61,364 nucleotides of DNA from Anaeromicropila populeti. GTDB lineage: Bacteria > Bacillota > Clostridia > Lachnospirales > Lachnospiraceae. A model generated the notes under the pieces. It did no database searches, was not told where the DNA came from, and saw only the letters and a program-made list of their open reading frames with translations. Below, piece after piece: positions 52,052 to 61,364 of this stretch (the first letter of the stretch is position 1; each line of letters opens with the position of its first letter). Both the position numbers and the translations under genes were made by a program. Where the stretch lies: positions 1-61,364 of the forward strand of contig NZ_FOYZ01000019.1 in NCBI RefSeq assembly GCF_900112775.1. Reading direction: 5' to 3'.

Positions 52052-55000
52052 ATGAAAAACGATATCTATACACTTGGCATTGACATCGGTTCTACAACTG
52101 TAAAAATTGCCATTTTAGACAGAACAAACAAAGTAGTTTTTTCTGATTATAAAAGACATTATGCAAATATACAAGAAACACTTAGCAGTATAATCTCTGA
52201 AGCATCAAGGGAATTAGGAGACATCACCACATCAGCAATGATAACTGGATCTGGTGGTCTTACTATTTCCAAGCATTTAGAAATACCTTTTATTCAGGAA
52301 GTTGTTGCGGTTGCTTCCGCATTAAAAGATTATGCCCCTCAAACTGATGTTGCAATTGAACTTGGTGGAGAAGATGCAAAGATTATTTATTTTACTGGTG
52401 GAATTGAACAAAGAATGAATGGCATTTGTGCTGGTGGTACTGGTTCCTTTATTGACCAGATGGCTACCTTACTGAAAACTGATGCACCAGGTTTAAATGA
52501 ATATGCAAAAAATTATAAGGCACTTTATCCTATTGCAGCAAGATGTGGTGTTTTTGCAAAATCTGATATTCAGCCTCTGATAAACGAAGGTGCAACAAAA
52601 GAAGATTTATCTGCAAGTATTTTTCAAGCTGTAGTAAATCAAACCATTAGTGGACTTGCGTGTGGAAAGCCAATAAGGGGCAATGTGGCATTCCTGGGAG
52701 GTCCTCTTCATTTTTTAACTGAATTAAAACAGGCTTTTATCCGTACACTGAATTTGGAGGCTGCTCAGATTATTTCTCCTGAGCATTCCCATTTATTTGC
52801 TGCTATAGGTGCTGCCATGAATTCAAAAAAAGAAACGGTACTTCGTCTTGGCAATTTGAATCAAAAGCTGCTCCAACGGATTCATATGGAATTTGAAGTG
52901 ACCCGGATGAAACCCCTTTTTGAAACCCAGGAGGAATTTGCATCTTTTTTACATAGGCACGGGCAACATCATGTCGTCAAAGATGATTTATCCACTTATG
53001 AGGGTGATTGTTTCCTTGGAATAGATGCTGGTTCCACTACTACCAAAGTAGCGCTTGTTGGTGAAGATGGTTCCCTTCTTTACTCCTTCTATCATAATAA
53101 TAACGGTAGTCCATTAAAAACCACATTAAAAGCTATTAAGGAAATATACAGTCTGCTTCCAGATAGTGCACGCATTGTACGTTCCTGTTCTACAGGATAC
53201 GGTGAGGCCTTAATAAAGGCAGCATTGCTGTTAGATGAGGGAGAAGTGGAAACAGTAGCCCATTATTATGCGGCTGCATTTTTTGAACCACAAGTAGATT
53301 GTATTCTTGACATTGGTGGTCAGGATATGAAGTGTATCAAAATAAAGAATAGTACTGTAGATAGCGTTCAATTAAATGAAGCCTGTTCTTCCGGCTGCGG
53401 ATCCTTTATTGAAACCTTTGCAAAATCCTTGAACTTTGAAGTAGCAGATTTTGCACAGGCTGCTTTATTTGCAAAAAATCCAATTGATCTCGGCTCTCGA
53501 TGTACTGTTTTTATGAACTCAAAAGTGAAACAGGCTCAAAAGGAAGGTGCAACGGTAGAGGACATCTCTGCTGGTCTTGCCTATTCTGTCATAAAGAATG
53601 CATTGTTTAAAGTAATTAAACTGACAGATCCAAAAGATTTAGGAAACAAAATTGTTGTTCAGGGTGGAACATTTTATAACAATGCAGTTCTAAGGAGTTT
53701 CGAGTTGATATCAGGCTGTACAGCTGTCCGTCCAGATATAGCTGGAATTATGGGCGCATTTGGTGCTGCTTTAATTGCCCGTTCTCATTATGAGGCAGGC
53801 ACTGAATCCACTATGCTTTCAATTGAACAAATTAACAGCTTGAAATTTGAAACCTCTATGTCCCGCTGTAAGGGATGCACGAACAGCTGTCTGCTTACCA
53901 TTAATAAATTTACAGGAGGACGGCAATTTATTTCTGGAAATCGATGTGAACGAGGTTTAGGCAAAGAAAAACATGCTGACGATATCCCAAATCTGTTTCA
54001 GGTAAAAAAGAACAGAACATTTGGTTATATACCTCTTGATGACGAGCAGGCTTTTCGTGGCAAGGTAGGAATTCCCCGGGTATTAAATTTATATGAAAAC
54101 TATCCGTTTTGGTTTACATTTTTTACAAAGCTTGGTTATCAGGTCGTTTTATCACCAGAATCTAATCGTAAGATTTATGAATTAGGTATTGAATCTATTC
54201 CAAGTGAATCAGAATGTTATCCTGCAAAGCTGGCTCATGGTCATGTTACATGGCTTTTACGGCAAAATGTAAAGTATATTTTCTATCCTTGCATTCCTTA
54301 TGAAAGATGTGAAGTAGAGGGTGCTACAAATCACTATAACTGCCCTATTGTAACATCGTACGGAGAAAATATTAAAAATAATATGGAAGAGTTATCCGAT
54401 CCTGCGATTAAATATCAGAATCCATTTATGTCCTTTAAAAATTTAGAGATTCTCACTAATCGCCTGGTAGATTATTTTCAAAAGGAAAATCAGCTGCCAG
54501 CCAGCGAAGTGAAAGCTGCCGCTCAAGCTGGTTGGAATGAATTATTACAGGTACGTTCTGATCTTGCAAAAGAAGGGGAACGAGTATTAGCTTATTTGAA
54601 TGAAACTGGTAAAAAAGGAATCGTTTTGGCGGGCCGTCCTTATCATTTGGATTCAGAAATCAACCATGGAATACCAGAATTAATTACATCCTTTGGTGTA
54701 GCAGTTCTTACAGAAGATAGTATTTCACACTTGGGAAAAGTGGATCGTCCAACTGTTGCAATGGATCAATGGATGTATCATTCCCGCTTATATGCTGCTG
54801 CATCTTACGTAAGATCAGCAAAAAACCTAGAGTTAATTCAATTGAATTCCTTTGGGTGTGGTTTAGATGCTGTTACAACGGATCAAGTACGTGACATTTT
54901 AACTAAATCTAATAAAATATATACTGTACTCAAAATTGACGAAGTGAATAATCTAGGAGCTGCCAGGATACGTATCCGTTCTCTTTTATCGGCAATAAAA

Positions 55001-56278
55001 GACCGAGATATGAAAAACATTATACCTGTTCCTTCTGATACCGCCCACCACAGGGTGCTTTTTACAAAGGAAATGCGTAAGAATTACACCATTCTTGCTC
55101 CTCAAATGTCACCAATACATTTTGACCTATTAGTTCCAGCTCTTTCTTCCTGTGGTTATAATTTTGTAGCATTGCAAGACAGCAAGACAGCTGTAGAGTA
55201 TGGGCTGAAGTACGTGAACAATGATGCCTGTTACCCGTCTCTCATTGTAATTGGACAATTTATGGAGGCGCTTCTTTCTGGCAAATACGATTTAAATCGT
55301 ACTGCAATTATTATCACCCAGACCGGCGGGGGCTGCCGGGCTACAAACTATATCGGCTTTATACGCCGGGCTTTGGAAAATGCAGGTATGAGTCAAATTC
55401 CTGTTATTTCATTAAGTGCTGGTATTGAGAAAAATCCAGGGTTTCAAATTTCACCTGCCATGATAAACCGGGCGTTACAGTCAATTATTTATGGTGATTT
55501 ATTTATGCGGGTACTTTATCGGACCCGCCCATATGAAAAGGAACCTGGTTCTGCCAATGCATTGCATGAAAAATGGAAAAAAATCTGTATGCAAGATGTG
55601 AAAACTGGAAACATTAAAAAATTTAAGCAGAATATCAAACAGATGATACACGACTTTGATACGCTTCCCCTGCTAGATATAAGAAAGCCTAGAGTCGGGA
55701 TTGTTGGTGAAATTCTGGTTAAATTCCTGCCAGGTGCCAATAATCATCTGGTAGAACTACTGGAGGCAGAAGGAGCTGAAGCAGTTTGTCCTGATTTACT
55801 GGATTTCTTTCATTATACACTTTACAATACTAACTTTAAGCTAGATTATCTAGGTGGCAAAAAGAAAACAGCAGTTATCTGTAACTGGATTATTTCCTTT
55901 ATCGAACACTACAGAAGAACCATGAAAAAAGAACTGCTTGCAAGCAAACGCTTTGATGCACCGAAAGAAATAGCAACCCTTGCTCAGTACGCAGAGCCTT
56001 TTGTCTCTTGTGGAAATCAAACAGGGGAGGGCTGGTTCCTGACTGGTGAAATGGTAGAACTGATTCATTCAGGTGTACCAAACATTGTATGTACCCAGCC
56101 ATTTGGATGTCTTCCAAATCACGTAGTAGGAAAAGGAGTTATTAAAGAGCTGCGTCGTGAATTTCCAGAATCCAACATTGTAGCTGTCGACTACGATCCT
56201 GGTGCCAGTGAAGTAAACCAGCTCAATCGTATTAAGCTTATGCTTGCTACAGCAAATGATAATTTAAATAAAAAATGA
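52052..56278 (+). CDS. Giant 2-hydroxyacyl-CoA dehydratase activase-related protein (BadF-BadF-DUF2229-HgdB)
   Basis: A 1408-residue protein. Two BadF/BadG/HgdC ATPase domains lie in tandem (about 5-270, [13 protein letters not shown]; about 323-585, [15 protein letters not shown]), the second with the [16 protein letters not shown] cysteine region of the bridging [4Fe-4S]. A DUF2229 domain (about 600-1000, [17 protein letters not shown]) and an HgdB/FldB-like region ([12 protein letters not shown] near the end) follow. Such proteins couple ATP hydrolysis to low-potential electron transfer; the substrate is unknown. GGGAGG is about 20 nt before the ATG; an in-frame CTG 9 nt upstream is better spaced, so the start is uncertain. 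Confidence 0.9.
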   Translation: MKNDIYTLGIDIGSTTVKIAILDRTNKVVFSDYKRHYANIQETLSSIISEASRELGDITTSAMITGSGGLTISKHLEIPFIQEVVAVASALKDYAPQTDVAIELGGEDAKIIYFTGGIEQRMNGICAGGTGSFIDQMATLLKTDAPGLNEYAKNYKALYPIAARCGVFAKSDIQPLINEGATKEDLSASIFQAVVNQTISGLACGKPIRGNVAFLGGPLHFLTELKQAFIRTLNLEAAQIISPEHSHLFAAIGAAMNSKKETVLRLGNLNQKLLQRIHMEFEVTRMKPLFETQEEFASFLHRHGQHHVVKDDLSTYEGDCFLGIDAGSTTTKVALVGEDGSLLYSFYHNNNGSPLKTTLKAIKEIYSLLPDSARIVRSCSTGYGEALIKAALLLDEGEVETVAHYYAAAFFEPQVDCILDIGGQDMKCIKIKNSTVDSVQLNEACSSGCGSFIETFAKSLNFEVADFAQAALFAKNPIDLGSRCTVFMNSKVKQAQKEGATVEDISAGLAYSVIKNALFKVIKLTDPKDLGNKIVVQGGTFYNNAVLRSFELISGCTAVRPDIAGIMGAFGAALIARSHYEAGTESTMLSIEQINSLKFETSMSRCKGCTNSCLLTINKFTGGRQFISGNRCERGLGKEKHADDIPNLFQVKKNRTFGYIPLDDEQAFRGKVGIPRVLNLYENYPFWFTFFTKLGYQVVLSPESNRKIYELGIESIPSESECYPAKLAHGHVTWLLRQNVKYIFYPCIPYERCEVEGATNHYNCPIVTSYGENIKNNMEELSDPAIKYQNPFMSFKNLEILTNRLVDYFQKENQLPASEVKAAAQAGWNELLQVRSDLAKEGERVLAYLNETGKKGIVLAGRPYHLDSEINHGIPELITSFGVAVLTEDSISHLGKVDRPTVAMDQWMYHSRLYAAASYVRSAKNLELIQLNSFGCGLDAVTTDQVRDILTKSNKIYTVLKIDEVNNLGAARIRIRSLLSAIKDRDMKNIIPVPSDTAHHRVLFTKEMRKNYTILAPQMSPIHFDLLVPALSSCGYNFVALQDSKTAVEYGLKYVNNDACYPSLIVIGQFMEALLSGKYDLNRTAIIITQTGGGCRATNYIGFIRRALENAGMSQIPVISLSAGIEKNPGFQISPAMINRALQSIIYGDLFMRVLYRTRPYEKEPGSANALHEKWKKICMQDVKTGNIKKFKQNIKQMIHDFDTLPLLDIRKPRVGIVGEILVKFLPGANNHLVELLEAEGAEAVCPDLLDFFHYTLYNTNFKLDYLGGKKKTAVICNWIISFIEHYRRTMKKELLASKRFDAPKEIATLAQYAEPFVSCGNQTGEGWFLTGEMVELIHSGVPNIVCTQPFGCLPNHVVGKGVIKELRREFPESNIVAVDYDPGASEVNQLNRIKLMLATANDNLNKK

Positions 56279-56284
56279 TATGAG

Positions 56285-56331
56285 TAAACCGCTGGAATTC
56301 AGATTATAAAATCACTTGTCCCAGCGGTTTA
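56285..56331 (+). terminator. Terminator of the activase gene
   Basis: TAAACCGCTGG (56285-56295) pairs with CCAGCGGTTTA (56321-56331), then T-rich sequence. It starts 6 bp after the stop. Confidence 0.8.
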
Positions 56332-56439
56332 TTTCATTCCTTTTATTTTTTGGGGAACCATGGAATACACCTGTTCACCCGCCTTTTATAATGAAGATAT
56401 TTATCACCATAAAGCTTCTCTAACCACTTTTCTTCCGTA

Positions 56440-57117
56440 TTATATATTTTCAATTTGCCAGTCTATTGCTTCTACTCCATTGCTTACAAGAAAATCATTT
56501 GTCTTACTAAAAGGCTTGCTTCCAAAAAATCCCCGATATGCAGATAATGGACTCGGATGTGGTGCTTCCAGTACTAAATGTCTGGGATTGGTAAGCATCT
56601 TTCTTTTCGTCTGAGCCGGCTTTCCCCAAAGAATAATAACAACAGGTTGATCCACCGCATTAACAGTATGAATCACTGCGTCTGTAAATTCCTCCCAGCC
56701 TTTTCCCTTGTGTGAATTGGCTTCGTGTGCTCTAACTGTAAGCACCGTATTGAGTAACAAGATTCCCTGATCCGCCCATTTTTTTAAATACCCGTTATTC
56801 GGTATATAGCATCCTAAATCATCTTGTAACTCCTTATAAATATTTACTAACGAAGGTGGTAATTCCTTTTGGTCTGGCAAAACGGAAAAGCATAAACCAT
56901 GTGCTTGTCTTTCATTGTGGTATGGATCCTGTCCTAGTATTAATACCTTTACCTTGCTTAATGGTGTAAAATGAAACGCATTAAAAATATCTTCTGCTGG
57001 CGGATAAATTATCTTTGTATTATATTCATTTCTCACGAATTTATAAAGTTCTACATAATATGGTTTTTTGAATTCTCCTCCAATTGCATCTAACCAGTCA
57101 TTTTGTATCATACTCAT
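56440..57117 (-). CDS. ung: Uracil-DNA glycosylase, family 1
   Basis: A 225-residue enzyme of standard length with the catalytic Asp64 in LGQDPYH, FSVLPDQKELPPSL, LLNTVLTVRAHEANSH and the HPSPLSAYRGFFG minor-groove loop. It removes uracil from DNA. GGAGAA precedes the ATG. Confidence 0.96.
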   Translation of the reverse strand: MSMIQNDWLDAIGGEFKKPYYVELYKFVRNEYNTKIIYPPAEDIFNAFHFTPLSKVKVLILGQDPYHNERQAHGLCFSVLPDQKELPPSLVNIYKELQDDLGCYIPNNGYLKKWADQGILLLNTVLTVRAHEANSHKGKGWEEFTDAVIHTVNAVDQPVVIILWGKPAQTKRKMLTNPRHLVLEAPHPSPLSAYRGFFGSKPFSKTNDFLVSNGVEAIDWQIENI

Positions 57118-57143
57118 AACTATTTCTCCTTTTTTTGCAAAAA

Positions 57144-57165
57144 CACCCCGAAATTTCTCCGGGGT
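57144..57165 (-). terminator. Terminator after hisF
   Basis: ACCCCG/CGGGGT stem 13 bp past the hisF stop, then GTTTTT on the - strand. Confidence 0.75.
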
Positions 57166-57177
57166 ATCTTTCTTCTA

Positions 57178-57936
57178 TCATCTAACGCTAATATTACGCT
57201 TTTTTAAGTACTCCTTAACTTCTCGAATCTCCAGTTCTTTATAATGAAATAGAGAAGCTGCAAGAACTGCATCTGCTTTCCCCTCTGTTAATGCATCATA
57301 AAAATGCTCTAAGGTTCCTGCTCCTCCTGAAGCAATCACTGGTATTGAAACATTCTCTGAAATAGTCTTTGTCAGCTGAATGTCATAACCATCTTTTGTT
57401 CCGTCGCAATCCATACTGGTTAATAAGATTTCACCTGCACCCAACTCATTGGCCTTAATTGCCCATTCGACTGCATCAATACCCATATCTACTCGTCCGC
57501 CATTTTTATAAATATTCCAGCCAGTACCGTCCTCACGACGCTTTGCATCAATAGCCAAGACGACACATTGGCTTCCAAACTTATCTGCGGCCTCGGAAAT
57601 CAGTGTTGGATTCAAAATTGCAGCAGTATTCACCGCAATCTTATCAGCACCTTCTCTTAAAATCATTTTAAAATCATCTACCGTACGAATGCCTCCGCCA
57701 ACTGTAAACGGAATAAATACTGTCTCCGCAACCTTACGTACCATTTCCAGTTTAATATCCCTAGCGTCTGAAGACGCTGTTATATCTAAGAAAACTAATT
57801 CATCTGCACCAGCCAAATCATATGCTGCACCAACTGCAACTGGATCACCAGCGTCACGTAAATTCACAAAATTCACACCTTTTACAACACGTCCGTTGTG
57901 GACATCCAGGCAAGGAATTACTCTCTTTGTAAACAT
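57178..57936 (-). CDS. hisF: Imidazole glycerol phosphate synthase cyclase subunit
   Basis: A 252-residue beta/alpha barrel with catalytic Asp11 ([13 protein letters not shown]) and the second catalytic Asp in LAIDAKRR. It makes imidazole glycerol phosphate and AICAR from PRFAR and ammonia supplied by HisH. Its start overlaps the hisH stop by 1 bp. No other his gene is in the window. Confidence 0.96.
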   Translation of the reverse strand: MFTKRVIPCLDVHNGRVVKGVNFVNLRDAGDPVAVGAAYDLAGADELVFLDITASSDARDIKLEMVRKVAETVFIPFTVGGGIRTVDDFKMILREGADKIAVNTAAILNPTLISEAADKFGSQCVVLAIDAKRREDGTGWNIYKNGGRVDMGIDAVEWAIKANELGAGEILLTSMDCDGTKDGYDIQLTKTISENVSIPVIASGGAGTLEHFYDALTEGKADAVLAASLFHYKELEIREVKEYLKKRNISVR

Positions 57937-58556
57937 TATATTGTCTCCTTTCCTATTGCTGCAAAATTTTTCAATATTGTCAATCCTACATTACCGCTTT
58001 TTTCCGGATGAAACTGGCATCCAAATAACTGCCCGTGTTCTACAGAAGCATCAATAACTGTACTATAGTGTGTTGTTGCTGCAACATCTTCTACATTATC
58101 TGCTTTTAAATAAAAGGAGTGTACAAAATACACATAAGCTTCATTGTCTACACCTTGAAAAAGTGTTCTCCCATTTTTGATGGATAAGGAATTCCACCCC
58201 ATATGTGGAATTTTAAGTCCTTCCTGTTCTGGAATTCTAACAATTTTACCCGGTAAAAGAGAAAGACCTTCTACCCCTGGATTCTCATCACTGCTTTCAA
58301 ACATTAGCTGTAAACCCAAACAAATTCCTAAAAATGGAGTTTTCCTTTCCTTAACCTCCTGAATCGGTTTCACTAAATCGTATTTATGGAGCTTTTTCAT
58401 CGCGTCTCCAAAGGCTCCTACACCTGGTAAAATTACCTTATCCGCTTTCAAAAGTTCATCATAATTTCTCGTAATTATAGGTTCTTCCCCTAGGTGAATC
58501 AATGCCTTTTCTACACTTTTCAAATTTCCAGCATCGTAGTCAATAATTGCAATCAT
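57936..58556 (-). CDS. hisH: Imidazole glycerol phosphate synthase glutaminase subunit
   Basis: A 206-residue class I glutamine amidotransferase with nucleophile Cys79 in [10 protein letters not shown] and the His-Glu pair in QFHPEKSG. It delivers ammonia to HisF, encoded directly downstream. Confidence 0.96.
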   Translation of the reverse strand: MIAIIDYDAGNLKSVEKALIHLGEEPIITRNYDELLKADKVILPGVGAFGDAMKKLHKYDLVKPIQEVKERKTPFLGICLGLQLMFESSDENPGVEGLSLLPGKIVRIPEQEGLKIPHMGWNSLSIKNGRTLFQGVDNEAYVYFVHSFYLKADNVEDVAATTHYSTVIDASVEHGQLFGCQFHPEKSGNVGLTILKNFAAIGKETI

Positions 58557-58577
58557 TCTTACACATCCTTTTTAGTT

Positions 58578-59723
58578 TCATTTAGCAAGTTGAATTACTT
58601 TCTTGCTATACTCTTCTTGTGATGAAATACTATTTATTTTTTCAGCTTCTTCAGCCTCAATATTAAACTGATTTTTCAACTCACTTGTAATCTGCTTTTT
58701 CACATAATCTAAATCACTTTTAACGCCCAATTCTTTTGCTCTTTCAATATAAGCACTATATTTTTCTAACCCTTTTAATAAGGAATCCAACGCCTCTGGA
58801 TACATCTCAATGCTATAGTAGTTGTTATATGAATTTAGTTGTTTGTTTACATACATCACCGTAACAATCTTATCATATATCTCTTGATCACTTTGCTTAA
58901 TATTCAAGCCACTAATTTCATCGTATGCCTTTGTATATTTTTGCTTTTCAAAATATTCACTGGCATTTCCAACACTATGTGCATATGCAAATGAATTAGT
59001 TCCTAATATTACAAATGCTGAAAAAACTCCAAACACTAAAAATACAATAGCAGCGCCAACTCGATTAATTCTTCCAGTATCCAACTCAATAACTGGCGTG
59101 GCTGCTTCTTTTTCCTCTTTCTCTTCCTTCTTGGATTTCTTTACCTTTTTTTCTTTTTTCTCTTTCTGCTTGGCTAACTTTTCTGCTTTCTTTTCAGCTT
59201 TTGATTTTTTTGTCTTCTTTTTAACATCCTCTGCATCTTCTTCTTTTGATTCTTCCTCTTTTTCTTCTGACTTTTTATGCTCTTCGTTTTTTTCCTTCTC
59301 ATCCGGTACATTACCGAACCATTTTGCCAAAAGACTTTTCTTTTTCGGTACTTCTTCCTTGGTCTCACTTCTGTCCGGAATTAAATCAAATAAATCATCA
59401 TTGCCTAAGTCAGAATTATCATTTAATACACCCAAAGCATCAGAAAATACGTCACTAACATCGCTTATTCCCTTTTCATCCTTTTCTTTTGTTGTACCAT
59501 AAAGAGAATCTATGTCTATATCATTTAAATCTTCTTGGGGCTCCTCATTTTTTTCATTATTAAAATCAATCATTCCCAGTAATTCCATCAAATCCTCATC
59601 CACATCTGTCGCTGTGGTTTCATTGAATACCTCAGATTCATCAAAGGTACCTAACAGCAGCTTACAGGATTCACATAAGTCTCCATCCTTAATTTCCGTA
59701 CCACAATTTTTGCAAGTCGCCAT
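58578..59723 (-). CDS. Zinc-ribbon, lysine/glutamate-rich single-pass membrane protein
   Basis: About 381 residues; the second of two adjacent ATG codons has better spacing from GGAGG. An N-terminal zinc ribbon (TCKNCG ... LCESCK) leads to an acidic region (about 25-125) and a strongly charged K/E stretch (about 130-210, probably coiled coil or disordered). One transmembrane helix (about 222-245, AAIVFLVFGVFSAFVILG) and a helical outer domain of about 135 residues (TPR-like FEKQKYTKAYDEI) follow. I do not recognise a specific family. It lies 21 bp after hisH in the opposite transcription order (upstream of hisH on the same strand). Confidence 0.7.
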   Translation of the reverse strand: MATCKNCGTEIKDGDLCESCKLLLGTFDESEVFNETTATDVDEDLMELLGMIDFNNEKNEEPQEDLNDIDIDSLYGTTKEKDEKGISDVSDVFSDALGVLNDNSDLGNDDLFDLIPDRSETKEEVPKKKSLLAKWFGNVPDEKEKNEEHKKSEEKEEESKEEDAEDVKKKTKKSKAEKKAEKLAKQKEKKEKKVKKSKKEEKEEKEAATPVIELDTGRINRVGAAIVFLVFGVFSAFVILGTNSFAYAHSVGNASEYFEKQKYTKAYDEISGLNIKQSDQEIYDKIVTVMYVNKQLNSYNNYYSIEMYPEALDSLLKGLEKYSAYIERAKELGVKSDLDYVKKQITSELKNQFNIEAEEAEKINSISSQEEYSKKVIQLAK

Positions 59724-59831
59724 CATTTAACCTCCTTCCACCTTTTCATCACACACATTCTACCATATAAAAATGCTTTTAACAATAAATTTCATTGTAA
59801 GCTGATAAAGTTTTCTTTTATATTAAGAAGA

Positions 59832-59854
59832 GAGCTATCTCGTTAAAATAGCCC
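59832..59854 (-). terminator. Terminator after cheV
   Basis: GAGCTAT/ATAGCCC-type stem 11 bp past the cheV stop, moderate strength with a short T-rich tail. Confidence 0.5.
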
Positions 59855-59864
59855 CCTTGCATAA

Positions 59865-60776
59865 TTAAATCTTTTTAACCCCAATTAATTTATCAATTGC
59901 TTCTACAAGTGATCCTATCTCTGGTTTTGACATCTGCATATCAGCACCCAGTAAATTACCTTTTCTCTTCATTTCTTCAGTGATAAGCGATGAAAAGATT
60001 ATAACAGGTATTTTCTGTAGAACACTGTCTTCCTTTATAAGCTTGGTTAAATGATGCCCATCCATCTGCGGCATCTCAATATCTGTTATTACACATCTTA
60101 CTTTCTCATCTAAATTTCCGCTTGCCTTATACTCTAACAATTTATCATAGGCTTCACGTCCGTTCGAAGTATTTATTATATTGCTGTATCCAGCCTTATG
60201 TAAACACTCCGTAATTAATTTACTTAATAATCCTGAATCCTCTGCAATCAAAATAGGCGTATCATTTCTTTTTCGATCCATAAGATGGCTGATATCAGAT
60301 ACCTTTAAACCTGTTTCTGGGTTTATATCAGTAATTATTTTTTCAAAATCCAGTATAATAATAAGCTTGTCTTCAAGCTTAATAATTCCAGTTGCAACGC
60401 CACTTCCCGCAGAACTAATTGTTGCATCCGGCTTTATAATAGCTTCCCATGATACTCTGTGAATACCAACTACCGTATGCACATGAAATGCCGCATTCAA
60501 TTTATTGAAATTTGTTAATATATACATGTCCTTTGACTGATCGTTTGAATCTGGCAACCCCAGTGCTTTTGCTAAATTTACAATGGAAATAATTGTGTCC
60601 CTCGGCATAAATATTCCTTCTACACATACATTGGCATTCGGAATTGGTGTTGGAAGTGTGTATGGCAATATTTCCTTTACTTTTGCAACATTTATTCCAT
60701 AATGATTGTTTCCTATCGTAAATTCCAATATTTCAAGTTCATTTGTACCACTCTCTAATAAAATACCAGTATCCAT
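59865..60776 (-). CDS. cheV: Chemotaxis protein CheV (CheW-REC)
   Basis: A 303-residue protein. A CheW-like coupling domain (about 8-155, NELEILEFTIGNNHYGINVAKVKEIL) precedes a response-regulator receiver domain (about 172-300) with the acidic pair in LIAEDSG, phospho-Asp in CVITDIEMPQMDG and Lys in MSKPE. It links chemoreceptors to CheA and adapts by phosphorylation, implying a motile organism. GGAGG precedes the ATG. Confidence 0.95.
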   Translation of the reverse strand: MDTGILLESGTNELEILEFTIGNNHYGINVAKVKEILPYTLPTPIPNANVCVEGIFMPRDTIISIVNLAKALGLPDSNDQSKDMYILTNFNKLNAAFHVHTVVGIHRVSWEAIIKPDATISSAGSGVATGIIKLEDKLIIILDFEKIITDINPETGLKVSDISHLMDRKRNDTPILIAEDSGLLSKLITECLHKAGYSNIINTSNGREAYDKLLEYKASGNLDEKVRCVITDIEMPQMDGHHLTKLIKEDSVLQKIPVIIFSSLITEEMKRKGNLLGADMQMSKPEIGSLVEAIDKLIGVKKI

Positions 60777-60904
60777 TTATACCTCCAAATAATATAACGT
60801 ATTATTTCTATACTAAATATTATATAATATGATACATAAAATTACAAACCTTTTATCTATACAATATTTCCCTTTTAATTTCTTTCGCAAAAATATTTCT
60901 GCTT

Positions 60905-61000
60905 ACAAACTTGGTTTGTCTTCCATACATTTCCACGATTCTAATTACTATTGAGGAACACACACTTTGCCGCGCCTTGGGGTGTGACTGTCCTTTACCC
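60905..61000. repeat. Dispersed repeat, copy 2 (truncated)
   Basis: Similar to 38534-38628, with a 25-bp identical stretch at 60955-60979 and a similar loop CTGTCCTTTA. Similarity stops near 61000, just before the IS3 element, and the downstream terminator of copy 1 is missing. The upstream arm of the first stem is degenerate here. 60777-60904 shows only AT-rich sequence with no gene. Confidence 0.65.
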
Positions 61001-61364
61001 AATAAGGTTCATAAACTACTAGTTTAAAAAATAAAACTTTGAATAGGTTATAATAAATTATACAAATCATATTCGGTCATGATATAATGAGAAAAATGGA
61101 GGATAACTATCATGGCAGGAAAAGTAAAAAATTACACCGATGATTTTAAAAAGCAAATAGTCGCATTAAGGCAAAATGGTAAACCAGCAGCAGAAATAGC
61201 TAGAGAATATCAACTGGCTAAATCAACAGTAGTGAAATGGACAAATGACTATGGTAATACAGGTTCTTTTAAGGCTAAAGATAACAGAACTGACGAAGAA
61301 AATGAGTTGATTCGCCTTCGTAAAGAAAATAAACAGTTATTAATGGAGAATGATATTTTAAAGC
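61001..61364 (+). mobile_element. IS3-family insertion sequence, left part
   Basis: The left end lies somewhere between about 61001 and 61111; the terminal inverted repeat was not identified because the other end is outside the window. The element runs off the edge. Confidence 0.55.
61112..61364 (+). CDS. IS3-family transposase OrfA (partial)
   Basis: The first 84 codons of an IS3-type OrfA, an HTH_Tnp_1/IS150-like protein: YTDDFKKQIVALRQNG, EIAREYQLAKSTVVKWTNDYG, then the leucine-zipper start ENELIRLRKENKQLLMEND. GGAGG precedes the ATG. OrfB and the frameshift site lie beyond the window. Confidence 0.9.
   Translation, partial: MAGKVKNYTDDFKKQIVALRQNGKPAAEIAREYQLAKSTVVKWTNDYGNTGSFKAKDNRTDEENELIRLRKENKQLLMENDILK

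Noticed and set aside
1-61364. tRNA or rRNA genes
   Set aside because: No tRNA cloverleaf signature or rRNA-like sequence was noticed while reading both strands; a dedicated tRNA scan was not possible.

Overview
The window reads as chromosome from a low-GC, anaerobic, plant-fibre-degrading Firmicute, most likely a Lachnospiraceae or related Clostridia. This rests on AT-rich sequence with strong GGAGG-type ribosome sites, a CBM3-linked GH5 cellulase, several arabinan hydrolases, clostridial amino-acid fermentation enzymes, a giant 2-hydroxyacyl-CoA dehydratase activase and a chemotaxis CheV protein. No rRNA or other taxonomic marker is present, so the placement is inference.

Layout. 1-1523 (-) is the N-terminal part of a secreted double-CBM3 GH5 cellulase, divergent from a LysR regulator and an SGNH esterase-like gene (1711-3854, +). 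3843-5550 (-) holds a GNAT/YoaP protein and a WYL regulator. 5698-12773 (-) is a GABA-fermentation operon in the order gabT, 4-hydroxybutyrate dehydrogenase, APC permease, glutamate dehydrogenase, gltX, with a divergent PucR-family regulator (12979-14124, +). The three catabolic enzymes together give a redox-neutral conversion of GABA to 4-hydroxybutyrate plus ammonium. 14201-18416 carries a remnant of a MATE transporter, a YjbQ / LURP-one / GNAT / lactaldehyde-reductase cluster (-) and a two-subunit chromate transporter (+).

18491-41220 (-) is an arabinan/arabino-oligosaccharide locus. A ten-gene operon (18491-32996) has two ABC permease pairs, an ordinary and a giant fused substrate-binding protein, an NHL-repeat/YIP1 membrane protein, a DUF5696 membrane-anchored protein and an intracellular GH51. 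It starts from a good promoter abutted by an AraR-like operator. Next to it are a GH51-GH43-GH43 operon, an ArsR-type regulator with a jelly-roll-like C-terminus, and another GH43. The hydrolases cut arabinan outside the cell, the ABC systems import oligomers, and the cytosolic GH51 releases arabinose. The intergenic region 38406-38803 holds a structured repeat with its own + strand terminator, and a second truncated copy lies beside an IS3-family element at the right edge.

41389-51864 (-) contains an amidase/endolysin with a 30-codon gene just upstream. It also contains a long metal-homeostasis operon: znuA-znuC-znuB, a CobW-GTPase/permease fusion, a TIGR03943 partner, a DUF89 protein, DUF134, a NifU/IscU-like scaffold and a flavin reductase. 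A Zur-like palindrome sits on the operon promoter. A GNAT, a TruA homologue with an Asp-to-Glu change in the catalytic motif, and a LysM protein follow. 52052-56278 (+) is the 1408-residue activase. 56440-60776 (-) has ung, hisF/hisH, a zinc-ribbon membrane protein and cheV, and 61112-61364 (+) is the start of an IS3 transposase.
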